64,000 bases of DNA from JACCVL01 sp963695375 (GTDB taxonomy: Bacteria > Actinomycetota > Actinomycetes > Propionibacteriales > Nocardioidaceae). Below the pieces are notes generated by a model. That model did no database searches. It saw only the letters and a program-made list of their open reading frames with translations, and was not told where the DNA came from. A program made the position numbers and the translations under genes. Position 1 is the stretch's first letter. Every line of letters starts with the position of its first letter. The stretch is from assembly GCA_963695375.1 (NCBI GenBank), contig OY968767.1:1984001-2048000 (forward strand), in the 5' to 3' direction. This document shows, in pieces, positions 53,055 to 61,533 of the stretch.

Positions 53055-53665
53055 GCCGCAACCCGCGTACCAGCCGGGTCGAGCGGGCCACGAGCGAGTC
53101 GAAGGTGCTCGTGCAGCTCGACCTCGACGGCTCCGGGCGCGCCGACGTCGCCACCCAGGTCCCGTTCTACGACCACATGCTGCAGTCGCTCGGCCGGCAC
53201 GCGCTGTTCGACCTCACCGTGCACGCCGACGGGGACACCGCCGTCGACGCCCACCACACGGTGGAGGACACCGCCATCGCGCTCGGTGACGCGCTGCGCG
53301 AGGCGCTGGGCGACAAGGCGGGGATCCGGCGCTTCGGTGACGCCCTGGTGCCGTTGGACGAGACCCTCGTCCAGTGCGCCGTCGACGTCTCCGGCCGGCC
53401 GTACTGCGTGCACACCGGTGAGCCGGACGGACAACAGCTGGTCGTGATCGGCGGACCGGTCGGTTACACCGGCTCGCTCACGCGGCACGTGCTCGAGACG
53501 CTGGCCTACCGGGCCGGGATCGCCGTGCACGTCCGGGTGCTGGCCGGCCGGGACCCGCATCACATCGTCGAGGCGCAGTTCAAGGCGCTGGCGCGGGCGC
53601 TGCGGGACGCGGTTGCGCTGGACCCGCGCGAACAGGGAGTGCCCTCCACGAAGGGCTCGCTGTGA
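53051..53665 (+). CDS. hisB: Imidazoleglycerol-phosphate dehydratase
   Basis: Mn-dependent dehydratase, 204 aa, monofunctional (no phosphatase domain). Metal-binding repeats: FYDHMLQSLGRHALFDL, DAHHTVEDTAIALG, and HVLETLAYRAGIAVHV, HHIVEAQFKALARAL. ATG overlaps the hisC stop. Confidence 0.96.
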   Translation: MSRNPRTSRVERATSESKVLVQLDLDGSGRADVATQVPFYDHMLQSLGRHALFDLTVHADGDTAVDAHHTVEDTAIALGDALREALGDKAGIRRFGDALVPLDETLVQCAVDVSGRPYCVHTGEPDGQQLVVIGGPVGYTGSLTRHVLETLAYRAGIAVHVRVLAGRDPHHIVEAQFKALARALRDAVALDPREQGVPSTKGSL

Positions 53666-53704
53666 GCGCTGCGCTGCCCGGCTGTGCGCGGCCGCCGGCC
53701 TGAC

Positions 53705-53848
53705 GTGGACACCGTGCTGCTGGTGCTCGCCGGGCTGCTGTTCGGCGGGGCGTGGTCGCTGCGCAGCCAAGCCGCCCCCTGGTGGCTGGTGATCCTGACG
53801 GCTGTCGCCGCCGTCGCCAGCCTGACCGCAGCGCTGGTCACCGGATGA
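53705..53848 (+). CDS. 47-aa two-span membrane peptide in the his operon
   Basis: A short open frame that I do not recognise by name. VDTVLLVLAGLLFGGAWSL is one span, then a turn with RSQAAPWW, then LVILTAVAAVASLTAALV as a second span. GTG at 53705, 39 nt after hisB; its TGA overlaps the hisH ATG (ATGA), so it is probably translated and coupled. No catalytic residues. Hydrophobicity pattern and exact overlap argue for a real gene. Confidence 0.6.
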   Translation: MDTVLLVLAGLLFGGAWSLRSQAAPWWLVILTAVAAVASLTAALVTG

Positions 53849-54480
53849 GCGCACCGACGGTCGTCGTCCTCGACTACGGCTTCGGCAACGTTCGCTCCGC
53901 CGTGCGCGCCCTGGGCCGGGCCGGCGCGGCGGTCGAGCTGACCACGTCGTTCGAGCGCGGTCTGTCCGCGGACGGCCTGGTGGTGCCGGGGGTCGGGGCG
54001 TTCGCCGCCTGCATGCGCGGTCTGGAGGCGGTGCGCGGGCCGCGGCTGATCGGCCGCCGGCTGGCGGGCGGCCGGCCGGTGCTGGGCATCTGCGTCGGCA
54101 TGCAGGTGCTGTTCGAGACCGGGGTCGAGCACGGTGAGGTGGCGGCCGGCTGCGGGGAGTGGCCGGGCACCGTGGAACGCCTGCACGCCGAGGTGGTCCC
54201 GCACATGGGGTGGAACACCGTCGAGACCGCCGCCGGCAGCCGGATGTTCGCGGGTGTCGAGACCGAGCGGTTCTACTTCGTGCACTCGTACGCGGTCCGC
54301 TCGTGGACGCTGATGACCGACGGGCACACCGCAGCGCCCAAGGTGGCCTGGACGTCGTACAGCGGCGACCGGCTGGTGGCGGCCGTGGAGAACGGGCCGC
54401 TGTGGGCGACCCAGTTCCACCCGGAGAAGTCCGGGGACGCCGGCGCCGCTCTGTTGCGCAACTGGCTGGCCACGCTGTGA
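53845..54480 (+). CDS. hisH: Imidazole glycerol phosphate synthase glutaminase subunit
   Basis: Class I glutamine amidotransferase, 211 aa, feeding ammonia to HisF. Nucleophile Cys83 in LGICVGMQVLFE; His-Glu in TQFHPEKSGD; VVLDYGFGNVRS at the N-terminus and PHMGWNTV inside. Partner hisF lies at 56674. Confidence 0.96.
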   Translation: MSAPTVVVLDYGFGNVRSAVRALGRAGAAVELTTSFERGLSADGLVVPGVGAFAACMRGLEAVRGPRLIGRRLAGGRPVLGICVGMQVLFETGVEHGEVAAGCGEWPGTVERLHAEVVPHMGWNTVETAAGSRMFAGVETERFYFVHSYAVRSWTLMTDGHTAAPKVAWTSYSGDRLVAAVENGPLWATQFHPEKSGDAGAALLRNWLATL

Positions 54481-54538
54481 CTCGGGTCGCCCCGCGCCGC
54501 CGCGGGAACCGCGCCGCCCGGCGCTGCGTCGCACCGAC

Positions 54539-54994
54539 ATGACCAGGCCGAGCTCGGTCCGAGCATCCTGGGCAGCGGTCGCCCTGGGCAGCTGCCTGGC
54601 GGTCGGGGGCTGCGCCGATCCGGACCAGGCCCCGGACGCTGCCGACGGTGCCGCACCCGGGACCGCGGCTACCACCTCCGCCGGCCCCGCCGTCACGGCG
54701 GTCCAGGTCGAGTCCAGCGGCGGGCTCGCCGGCATCGACGAGTCGGTGCGGGTGACGGCGGACAGCCCCGGCTCCGCGGCGGTCATCGAGCAGGCAGCCG
54801 AGGTGGCCGCGGTGGCCGACCCCGATGGCCAGCCGGGCGGCACCCCGCCCTGCTGCGACCAGATCAGCTACCGGGTGACGATCAGCCTGGCGGACGGGTC
54901 CACCGTCGAGCGGAGCACCTACGACGGCGCCGACTCGCCGGTCCTGGACCTGGTGCGGACGGTGATGGCGCAGGCGGCACCGCCCTCGCACTAG
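54539..54994 (+). CDS. Putative lipoprotein with emfourin-like domain
   Basis: A 151-aa protein: N-terminal signal with a lipobox-like VGGC (Cys25), an Ala/Thr/Pro linker, then a domain of about 90 residues starting VQVESSGGLAGIDESVRV and containing ISYRVTISLADGSTV, which follows the pattern of emfourin, the proteinaceous inhibitor of M4 peptidases of the protealysin type. A CC pair (PPCCDQ) is unusual. No metalloprotease gene is nearby. The TAG stop is part of the promoter of the next gene. Confidence 0.6.
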   Translation: MTRPSSVRASWAAVALGSCLAVGGCADPDQAPDAADGAAPGTAATTSAGPAVTAVQVESSGGLAGIDESVRVTADSPGSAAVIEQAAEVAAVADPDGQPGGTPPCCDQISYRVTISLADGSTVERSTYDGADSPVLDLVRTVMAQAAPPSH

Positions 54995-54997
54995 GGT
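54992..54997 (+). promoter_or_regulatory. Leaderless -10 (TAGGGT) on a stop codon, for the CDF gene
   Basis: TAGGGT starts with the TAG stop of the lipoprotein gene and is followed after 7 nt by GTG 55005. Confidence 0.55.
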
Positions 54998-55004
54998 GAC
55001 CGCC

Positions 55005-55922
55005 GTGGCTACCGAGGGCGGGACCAAGGCGATCGTCGCCGCGTTGGTCGCGAACCTGGGGATCGCGGTCACCAAGTTCGTCGCCTTCGCGCTGACGTCC
55101 TCGTCGTCCATGCTCGCCGAGTCCATCCACTCGGTCGCGGACTCCGGCAACCAGGCTCTGCTCCTGCTCGGGGGCAAGCGCGCCAAGCGAGCCGCGACCC
55201 CCGCGCACCCCTTCGGCTACGGACGCGAGCGCTACGTCTTCGCGTTCATCGTGGCGATCGTGCTGTTCAGCCTTGGCGGCCTGTTCGCGCTCTACGAGGC
55301 GTGGCACAAGTGGGCGGACCCGCACCCGATCGAGTCCTGGCAGTGGGTGCCCGTCGTCGTGCTGGTCGTGGCGATCGTTCTCGAGACGTACTCGTTCCGG
55401 ACCGCGATCGTCGAGTCCAACCGGGTGCGGGGGAACCGCTCCTGGGCGGAGTTCGTGCGCACCGCGAAGGCGCCCGAGCTGCCCGTCGTGCTGCTCGAGG
55501 ACCTCGGCGCCCTGCTCGGGCTGATCTTCGCCCTGTTCGGCGTCAGCCTGACGCTGGCGACCGACGACGGCCGCTGGGACGCGGCCGGTACGGCGATGAT
55601 CGGTGTCCTGCTGGTGGCCATCGCCGCGGTGCTCGCGGTCGAGATGAAGTCGCTGCTCATCGGCGAGGGCGCCTCCCCCGAGGCGGTCCGTCGGATTGAG
55701 CAGGCGCTGCTGGACGGCGGGGACCACGAGGTCACCGCCATCATCCACATGCGGACGCTGCACCTGGGCCCGGAGGAGCTGTTGGTGGCGGCCAAGATCG
55801 GCGTGTCCGCGACGGCCTCCGGGGCCGACATCGTGCGGGTGATCGACGAGGCGGAGGCTCGGGTGCGGGCGGTGGAGCCGGTCGCCCGGGTGATCTACCT
55901 CGAGCCAGACCTGCCCCGGTGA
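55005..55922 (+). CDS. Cation diffusion facilitator family transporter
   Basis: A 305-aa CDF exporter of divalent metals (Zn, Fe, Mn or Co; metal not assignable). Spans at about 10-30, 72-93, 108-130, 160-180 and 190-215; the signature SSSSMLAESIHSVADSGNQ lies between the first two, and the C-terminal cytosolic domain begins after LLIGEGASPEA. GTG 55005 was chosen over 54996 because of the leaderless promoter. Overlaps priA (GTGA), an odd guest in the his run. Confidence 0.88.
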   Translation: MATEGGTKAIVAALVANLGIAVTKFVAFALTSSSSMLAESIHSVADSGNQALLLLGGKRAKRAATPAHPFGYGRERYVFAFIVAIVLFSLGGLFALYEAWHKWADPHPIESWQWVPVVVLVVAIVLETYSFRTAIVESNRVRGNRSWAEFVRTAKAPELPVVLLEDLGALLGLIFALFGVSLTLATDDGRWDAAGTAMIGVLLVAIAAVLAVEMKSLLIGEGASPEAVRRIEQALLDGGDHEVTAIIHMRTLHLGPEELLVAAKIGVSATASGADIVRVIDEAEARVRAVEPVARVIYLEPDLPR

Positions 55923-56677
55923 CGCCGTCGGTGACCGCTGCGACCGTGCCGGCGCTGCAGCTGCTGCCGGCCGTCGACGTCTCGGACGGACGCGCGGTCC
56001 AGCTGGTGCAGGGGGTGGCGGGCAGCGAGCGCGTGTTCGGCGACCCCGTCGAGGCGGCGCTGCGCTGGCAACGGGCCGGCGCGGACTGGATCCATCTGGT
56101 CGACCTCGACGCCGCCTTCCGGCGCGGGGACAACCGGGCGCTGCTGGCCGAGGTGGTGCGCACCGTCGAGGTCGACGTCGAGATGTCCGGTGGCATCCGC
56201 GACGACGACAGCCTGCGGGCGGCACTCGGGACCGGCTGCCGGCGGGTCAACATCGGCACCGCGGCGCTGGAGGACCCGCGGTGGTGCGCGCGCGCGATCG
56301 CCGAGCACGGGGACCGAGTCGCCATCGGGCTGGACGTCCGGGGCCGCACCCTCGCCGCCCGCGGCTGGACCCGGGACGGCGGCGACCTGTGGGAGGTGCT
56401 CGACCGGCTGGACCGCGAGGGCTGTGCGCGCTACGTCGTCACCGACGTGGACAAGGACGGCACCCTGCGTGGTCCGAACGTCGACCTGTTGCGCGCGGTG
56501 TGCGCCCGGACCGACCGGCCGGTCGTCGCCTCCGGGGGCATCTCCACCTTGGACGATCTGCGCGCGCTGGCCGCTCTGACATCGGTCGGTGTCGAGGGCG
56601 CGGTGATCGGAACCGCCCTCTACACCGGTGCGTTCAGCCTTGAGCAGGCGCTGGCGGCCGTGGGAGACCCGCGGTGA
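55919..56677 (+). CDS. priA: Bifunctional HisA/TrpF isomerase PriA
   Basis: TIM-barrel isomerase, 252 aa, which in actinobacteria works on both ProFAR (histidine) and phosphoribosylanthranilate (tryptophan). Asp20 in LLPAVDVSDGRAVQLVQG, the SGGIRDDDSL phosphate loop and the second catalytic Asp in YVVTDVDKDGTLRGPN are present. No trpF was found in the window, which fits PriA. GTG overlaps the CDF stop; followed by hisF with overlap. Confidence 0.92.
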   Translation: MTPSVTAATVPALQLLPAVDVSDGRAVQLVQGVAGSERVFGDPVEAALRWQRAGADWIHLVDLDAAFRRGDNRALLAEVVRTVEVDVEMSGGIRDDDSLRAALGTGCRRVNIGTAALEDPRWCARAIAEHGDRVAIGLDVRGRTLAARGWTRDGGDLWEVLDRLDREGCARYVVTDVDKDGTLRGPNVDLLRAVCARTDRPVVASGGISTLDDLRALAALTSVGVEGAVIGTALYTGAFSLEQALAAVGDPR

Positions 56678-57435
56678 GCCTCGCCGTCCGGGTGATCCCG
56701 TGCCTCGACGTCCACGCCGGCAGGGTGGTCAAGGGCGTGAACTTCGTCGACCTGCGAGATGCCGGCGACCCGGTCGAGATGGCTCGCGTCTACGACGCCG
56801 AGGGTGCCGACGAGCTGTGCTTCCTCGACATCACCGCGTCCTCGGACTCCCGCGCCACGACCTACGACGTGGTGTCCCGCACCGCCGAGCAGGTGTTCAT
56901 CCCGCTGACGGTGGGAGGAGGCGTGCGGGGGGTCGACGACGTCGACCGGCTGCTCCGGGCCGGTGCCGACAAGGTCGCGATGGTCACGGCGGCCGTCGAG
57001 CGCCCGCCGGTGATCGCCGAGATCGCGAACCGGTTCGGCTCGCAGGTGCTGGTGCTCAGCGTCGACGCGCGACGCTCCGCGGCGCAGCCCAGCGGCTACG
57101 AGGTGACGACCCACGGCGGGCGGAACTCCGCGGGCCTCGACCTGCTGGAGTGGGTCGCGCGTGGGTGCGCCCTCGGGGCGGGCGAGGTGCTGCTGAACTC
57201 GATGGACGCCGACGGCACCCGGGCCGGCTTCGACCTGGAGATGCTGTCCGCCGTCCGGGCGGCCTGCCCGGTGCCCCTGGTCGCGAGCGGGGGAGCCGGT
57301 GCGCCGGAGCACTTCGCTCCCGCAGTGGACGCCGGCGCCGACGCGGTGCTCGCCGCCAGCGTGCTGCACTTCGGCACGCTCCGGATCGGGGAGATCAAGG
57401 GCGTGCTGCGCGACGCCGGGCGTCCGGTCCGCTGA
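56674..57435 (+). CDS. hisF: Imidazole glycerol phosphate synthase cyclase subunit
   Basis: TIM barrel, 253 aa, closing the imidazole ring. Asp12 in RVIPCLDVHAGRVVKGVNF and the Asp in LLNSMDADGTRAGFD are catalytic; VGGGVRGVDDVDRLLRAGAD and ASGGAGAPEHF bind phosphate. Works with HisH encoded upstream. Confidence 0.96.
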   Translation: MSLAVRVIPCLDVHAGRVVKGVNFVDLRDAGDPVEMARVYDAEGADELCFLDITASSDSRATTYDVVSRTAEQVFIPLTVGGGVRGVDDVDRLLRAGADKVAMVTAAVERPPVIAEIANRFGSQVLVLSVDARRSAAQPSGYEVTTHGGRNSAGLDLLEWVARGCALGAGEVLLNSMDADGTRAGFDLEMLSAVRAACPVPLVASGGAGAPEHFAPAVDAGADAVLAASVLHFGTLRIGEIKGVLRDAGRPVR

Positions 57436-57477
57436 CGGGACGGACGGCGCGGAGCCGGGCCGGGGGTGGCGCCCGCG

Positions 57478-57483
57478 TACGCT
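57478..57483 (+). promoter_or_regulatory. Putative -10 (TACGCT) of the ABC exporter pair
   Basis: TACGCT lies 42 nt before the GTG of the first ABC gene; AAGGAG (57510-57515) is its ribosome site. Confidence 0.45.
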
Positions 57484-57524
57484 GACAGCCGGTCCCGTCC
57501 ACCCCGAACAAGGAGCAGCCCGGC

Positions 57525-59339
57525 GTGTCCACCCGCCCCGGCACCACCCGTCGCGGGTTCCAGGTGATCGGACACGGTGCCCGAGCGCAGTGGCGGCTGT
57601 TCACCGTCGCCGTGATCGGCAGCCTGGTCTACGGCGCACTCACCGTCGCCGACGCCTGGGTGCTCGGCTGGGCGACCGACGAGGTGATCACCCCGGCCTT
57701 CGACGCGGACGTGGTCGACCGCTCGGACCTGCTGGCGGTGACCCTGCTCTTCCTCGGCGTCGCCGTCGGTCGGGCGCTCGGGATCGTCGGCCGCCGGCTG
57801 GTGGGCGGCGTCGTCTACTTCCGGCTGATGGCCGCGCACCGGCGGGCCGTGACCCGGCAGTACCTGCGGCTGCCGATGCGCTGGCACCAGGCGCATCCGA
57901 CCGGGCAGCTGCTGTCCAACGCCAACGCCGACGTCGAGGCGGCCTGGGCGGTGATGATGCCGCTGCCGATGGCGGTCGGCGTGCTCGCGATGCTGGTGGT
58001 CGCGGTGGTCGCGATGGTGATGGCCGACCTCGTGCTGACCCTCGTCGGACTGGTCGTGTTCCCGCTGCTGTTCGTCATCAACGTCGGCTATCAGCGGATC
58101 CTGTCCCCGCGCATCACGCTGGCCCAGCAGCTGCGCGCGGACGTCAGCGGCGTCGCGCACGAGTCGTTCGACGGCGCGATGGTGGTCAAGGCGCTCGGCC
58201 GCGAGACCGAGGAGACCCGACGCTTCCGGCGTGAGGCGGAGCGGCTGCGGGACGCCAACATCGCGGCCGGCCGGGTGCGCAGCGTCTTCGACCCGGCCCT
58301 GGAGGCGCTGCCCACTATCGGCGTGCTGCTCGTCATCCTGCTCGGTGTCGTGCGCGTGCAGAGTGGGGCCGCCGACCCCGGTGACGTCGTCCAGGTCGCC
58401 TTCTTGTTCACCGTGATCGCGTTCCCGGTCCGTGCGATCGGCTGGGTGCTCGGTGAGCTGCCGCGCAGCGTCGTCGGCTGGGACCGGGTGCGGGCGGTGC
58501 TGGACGCGACCGGCTCCACGCCCTACGGCGGCGCGGGCATGGACGGGGCCGGACCGGTGCGGCTCGAGCTGCGGGACCTCTGGTTCGGCTATGCCGAGGG
58601 CCGTCCGGTGCTTCGTGGCCTGGACCTGGCCGTCGAGCCCGGCCGCACGGTGGCGCTGGTCGGACGCACCGGCTCCGGCAAGAGCACGCTGGCGTCCGTC
58701 GTCACCCGGCTGCTCGACCCGGACGAAGGCGCCGTGCTGCTGGGCGGCCGGGACGCCCGCGAGCTCAGCCACGAGGCGTTGGCCGGGACGGTCGCGCTGG
58801 TGCCGCAGCACACGTTCCTCTTCGACGACACCGTCCGCGGCAACGTCACCCTCGGCGCGGACCTGCCGGACGAGCAGGTCTGGACGGCGCTGCGCACGGC
58901 ACAGGCGGACCGGTTCGTCGCCGCACTGCCGCAGGGTCTCGACGCACCGCTCGGCGAGCGCGGCACGACCCTGTCCGGTGGCCAACGGCAGCGGTTGGCG
59001 CTGGCCCGGGCCCTGGTCCGCGCGCCCCGGCTGCTGGTGCTGGACGACGCCACCTCCGCCGTCGACCCCGAGGTGGAGGCGGCGGTCCTCGCCGGCCTGC
59101 GCGCCCATGCCGGCGCCGGCGGACCCACCACGGTGCTGATCGCCTACCGCAAGGCGACGATCGCCCTGGCCGACGAGGTGCTCTTCCTCGACGACGGGCG
59201 GGTCGCGCTGCGGGGCCGCCACGACGAGCTGGTGCGGCGATCGCCCGCCTACCGCGACATCGTCGAGGCCTACGAGCAGGCTCGCGAGCGTGCCGAGCGC
59301 GCCGCCGACGAGACGGCGGCCGCCGGGGCCGGCCGATGA
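57525..59339 (+). CDS. ABC exporter half-transporter A (degenerate ATP site)
   Basis: A 604-aa fused membrane and ATPase protein, six spans then an NBD. Walker A ALVGRTGSGKSTLAS, signature TLSGGQRQRLALARAL, Walker B LLVLDDATSAVDPE with Asp where the catalytic Glu normally stands, and no His in the switch loop (IAYRKAT). This is the pattern of the non-hydrolysing half of heterodimeric exporters such as TM287/288. It overlaps its partner by 4 nt. Substrate unknown. Confidence 0.9.
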   Translation: MSTRPGTTRRGFQVIGHGARAQWRLFTVAVIGSLVYGALTVADAWVLGWATDEVITPAFDADVVDRSDLLAVTLLFLGVAVGRALGIVGRRLVGGVVYFRLMAAHRRAVTRQYLRLPMRWHQAHPTGQLLSNANADVEAAWAVMMPLPMAVGVLAMLVVAVVAMVMADLVLTLVGLVVFPLLFVINVGYQRILSPRITLAQQLRADVSGVAHESFDGAMVVKALGRETEETRRFRREAERLRDANIAAGRVRSVFDPALEALPTIGVLLVILLGVVRVQSGAADPGDVVQVAFLFTVIAFPVRAIGWVLGELPRSVVGWDRVRAVLDATGSTPYGGAGMDGAGPVRLELRDLWFGYAEGRPVLRGLDLAVEPGRTVALVGRTGSGKSTLASVVTRLLDPDEGAVLLGGRDARELSHEALAGTVALVPQHTFLFDDTVRGNVTLGADLPDEQVWTALRTAQADRFVAALPQGLDAPLGERGTTLSGGQRQRLALARALVRAPRLLVLDDATSAVDPEVEAAVLAGLRAHAGAGGPTTVLIAYRKATIALADEVLFLDDGRVALRGRHDELVRRSPAYRDIVEAYEQARERAERAADETAAAGAGR

Positions 59340-61168
59340 GCGCCGACCGCCGCGGCGAGCCCGGCACCTCCGTCGGCAGCGGCGAGGACGCCGGAGCCTG
59401 GCAGACGCTGCGCCGGGGGGTGCAGCTGTCGCCGGCGCTGCGAGACGGCCTCTGGGGCACGCTCGCGCTCGCGGTGGTGTCGACCGGCGGCGGCGCCGTG
59501 GTGCCGGTCGTGGTGCAGCAGACCATCGACCGCGGCCTGACCGGCGGCACCAGCGTCGACCGGCAGGCGCTGCTGGTCCTGGTCTCGATCGCGGCGGCCG
59601 TCGTCGCGGTGACGGCCGTGGCGGCGTACCTGATGAAGGTGCGGCTGTTCGTCGCCAGCGAGACCGGCCTCGCCGACCTGCGCGTACGGGCGTTCCGGCA
59701 CGTGCACGACCTGCCGGTGCTGACCCAGAGCAGCGAGCGGCGGGGGGCGCTCGTGTCCCGGGTGACCAGTGACATCGACCAGGTGTCGCTCTTCCTGCAG
59801 TTCGGTGGCGTCTTCTTCGTCGTCTCCATCGGCCAGGCGCTGGTGGCCACCGGCGTGATGCTCGTCTACTCCTGGGAGCTGACCCTGGTCGTCTGGGTGT
59901 GCTTCCTGCCGTTGGTGCTGGCGCTGCGCTCGGTGACCGGCCGGATGACGACCGCGTACGGTCTCGTCCGGCGCAGCGTGGGCGACATGCTGTCGGTGAT
60001 CGCCGAACCGGTGGTCGGCGCCTCCGTGGTCAAGGCCCACGCGATCGAGGCGCGGACCCAGCGCCGCGTCGACGCCGCCATCGAGGCCAACTACCGCCGT
60101 CAGGTGGAGGCCCAGCGGCTGGTCGCCGTGACGTTCGCGTCCGCGGGGCTGGCCGGCGGGCTCGCCAGCGCCGGGGTGGTGGTGGTCGGGATCTGGCTCG
60201 GCGTGGCCGGCCAGCTCAGCATCGGGACCGTGGTCGCCTTCGCCTTCCTGGTCTCGCTGCTGGTCGGACCCGTCCAGATGGCCACCCAGGTGCTGACCGA
60301 GGCCCAGAACGCCGTCGCCTCCTGGCGGCGGGTGATCGCGCTGCTGGAGACCCCGGCCGACGTGTCGGACCCGGGCCCCGACGGCACCCCGCTGCCCGAC
60401 CGCCCGCTCGACGTGCGCTTCGAGCGGGTCGGGTTCGCCTACCCGGACGGGCCGCCGGTGCTGCGGGACGTCGAGGTGGCGATCGGCCCGGGTCGCCGGG
60501 TCGCCGTCGTCGGCGAGACCGGATCGGGCAAGACCACCTTCGCCAAGCTGCTCACCCGGCTGATGGACCCTGGCAGCGGCGCGGTCCGAGTCGGCGGGGT
60601 CGACCTGCGCGCCGTGCCGTTCGACTCGCTGCGCGGGCGGGTCGTGATGGTCCCGCAGGAGGGCTTCTTGTTCGACGCCTCGCTGGCCGACAACCTCCGC
60701 TACGGACGCCCGGACGCGCCCGACGCCGACCTCGTTGTAGCGGTCGAGGAGCTGGGCATCGGCGAGTGGTTCGCCGAGCTGCCGGACGGGCTGGCCACCT
60801 CGGTCGGACAGCGCGGTGAGTCGCTGTCCGCCGGTGAGCGTCAGCTGGTGGCACTGGTGCGTGCGTCGTTGGCCAACCCCGACCTGCTGGTCCTCGACGA
60901 GGCGACCAGTGCCGTCGACCCGCAGACCGAGTCGATGCTGGTCCGCGCGCTGGACGGTCTGCTCCGCGGACGCACCTCGGTCACGGTGGCGCACCGGCTG
61001 AGCACCGCCGAGGCGGCGGACGAGGTCCTCGTCTTCGCCGACGGCGAGCTGGTGGAGCGCGGTGCGCACCGAGACCTGCTGGGTCTCGGCGGTGTCTACT
61101 CGCGGCTGCACGCGTCCTGGGTCGCGCAGGCCCGCGTCGGCGGGGCCAGCGAGGCGGCACCGGTATGA
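59336..61168 (+). CDS. ABC exporter half-transporter B (catalytic ATP site)
   Basis: A 610-aa exporter subunit with six spans then an NBD. Walker A VVGETGSGKTTFAK, an altered signature (SLSAGERQLVALVRASL), Walker B LLVLDEATSAVDPQ with the catalytic Glu, and the H-loop VAHRLSTAEAADEV. Complements subunit A: canonical LSGGQ on A plus Walker B Glu and His on B make one competent site. Lies between hisF and hisI and overlaps hisI (ATGA). Confidence 0.9.
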   Translation: MSADRRGEPGTSVGSGEDAGAWQTLRRGVQLSPALRDGLWGTLALAVVSTGGGAVVPVVVQQTIDRGLTGGTSVDRQALLVLVSIAAAVVAVTAVAAYLMKVRLFVASETGLADLRVRAFRHVHDLPVLTQSSERRGALVSRVTSDIDQVSLFLQFGGVFFVVSIGQALVATGVMLVYSWELTLVVWVCFLPLVLALRSVTGRMTTAYGLVRRSVGDMLSVIAEPVVGASVVKAHAIEARTQRRVDAAIEANYRRQVEAQRLVAVTFASAGLAGGLASAGVVVVGIWLGVAGQLSIGTVVAFAFLVSLLVGPVQMATQVLTEAQNAVASWRRVIALLETPADVSDPGPDGTPLPDRPLDVRFERVGFAYPDGPPVLRDVEVAIGPGRRVAVVGETGSGKTTFAKLLTRLMDPGSGAVRVGGVDLRAVPFDSLRGRVVMVPQEGFLFDASLADNLRYGRPDAPDADLVVAVEELGIGEWFAELPDGLATSVGQRGESLSAGERQLVALVRASLANPDLLVLDEATSAVDPQTESMLVRALDGLLRGRTSVTVAHRLSTAEAADEVLVFADGELVERGAHRDLLGLGGVYSRLHASWVAQARVGGASEAAPV

Positions 61169-61533
61169 GTCCGCTCGAGCCAGGTCTGGCCGCCCGCCTG
61201 AAACGCGACGACGCCGGCCTGATCGTCGCCGTGGTGCAGGACGCGGCGTCGCGTGCGGTGCTGATGGTGGCCTGGATGGACGATGCGGCCCTGCAGCACA
61301 CGCTCAGCACCGGGCGGGCCACCTTCTTCAGCCGCAGCCGGCAGCGGCTGTGGGTCAAGGGCGACACCTCCGGCAACCGGCAGTGGGTGCGCGAGGTGCG
61401 GCTGGACTGCGACGGGGACGCCGTGCTCGTGCTGGTGGACGCCGACGGTCCGGCCTGCCACACCGGCGCTGTCAGCTGCTTCGACGCCGGCGTGCTCGCG
61501 GCGAGGGACGGCCGACCCGGTGCCGCGGACTGA
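61165..61533 (+). CDS. hisI: Phosphoribosyl-AMP cyclohydrolase
   Basis: Zn/Mg enzyme for the third step of histidine synthesis, 122 aa, cyclohydrolase only (no HisE domain). VLMVAWMDDAALQHTLSTG, TFFSRSRQRLWVKGDTSGN and the Cys-rich end LDCDGDAVLVLVDADGPACHTG hold the metal ligands. Overlaps the next gene by 14 nt. Confidence 0.95.
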   Translation: MSPLEPGLAARLKRDDAGLIVAVVQDAASRAVLMVAWMDDAALQHTLSTGRATFFSRSRQRLWVKGDTSGNRQWVREVRLDCDGDAVLVLVDADGPACHTGAVSCFDAGVLAARDGRPGAAD

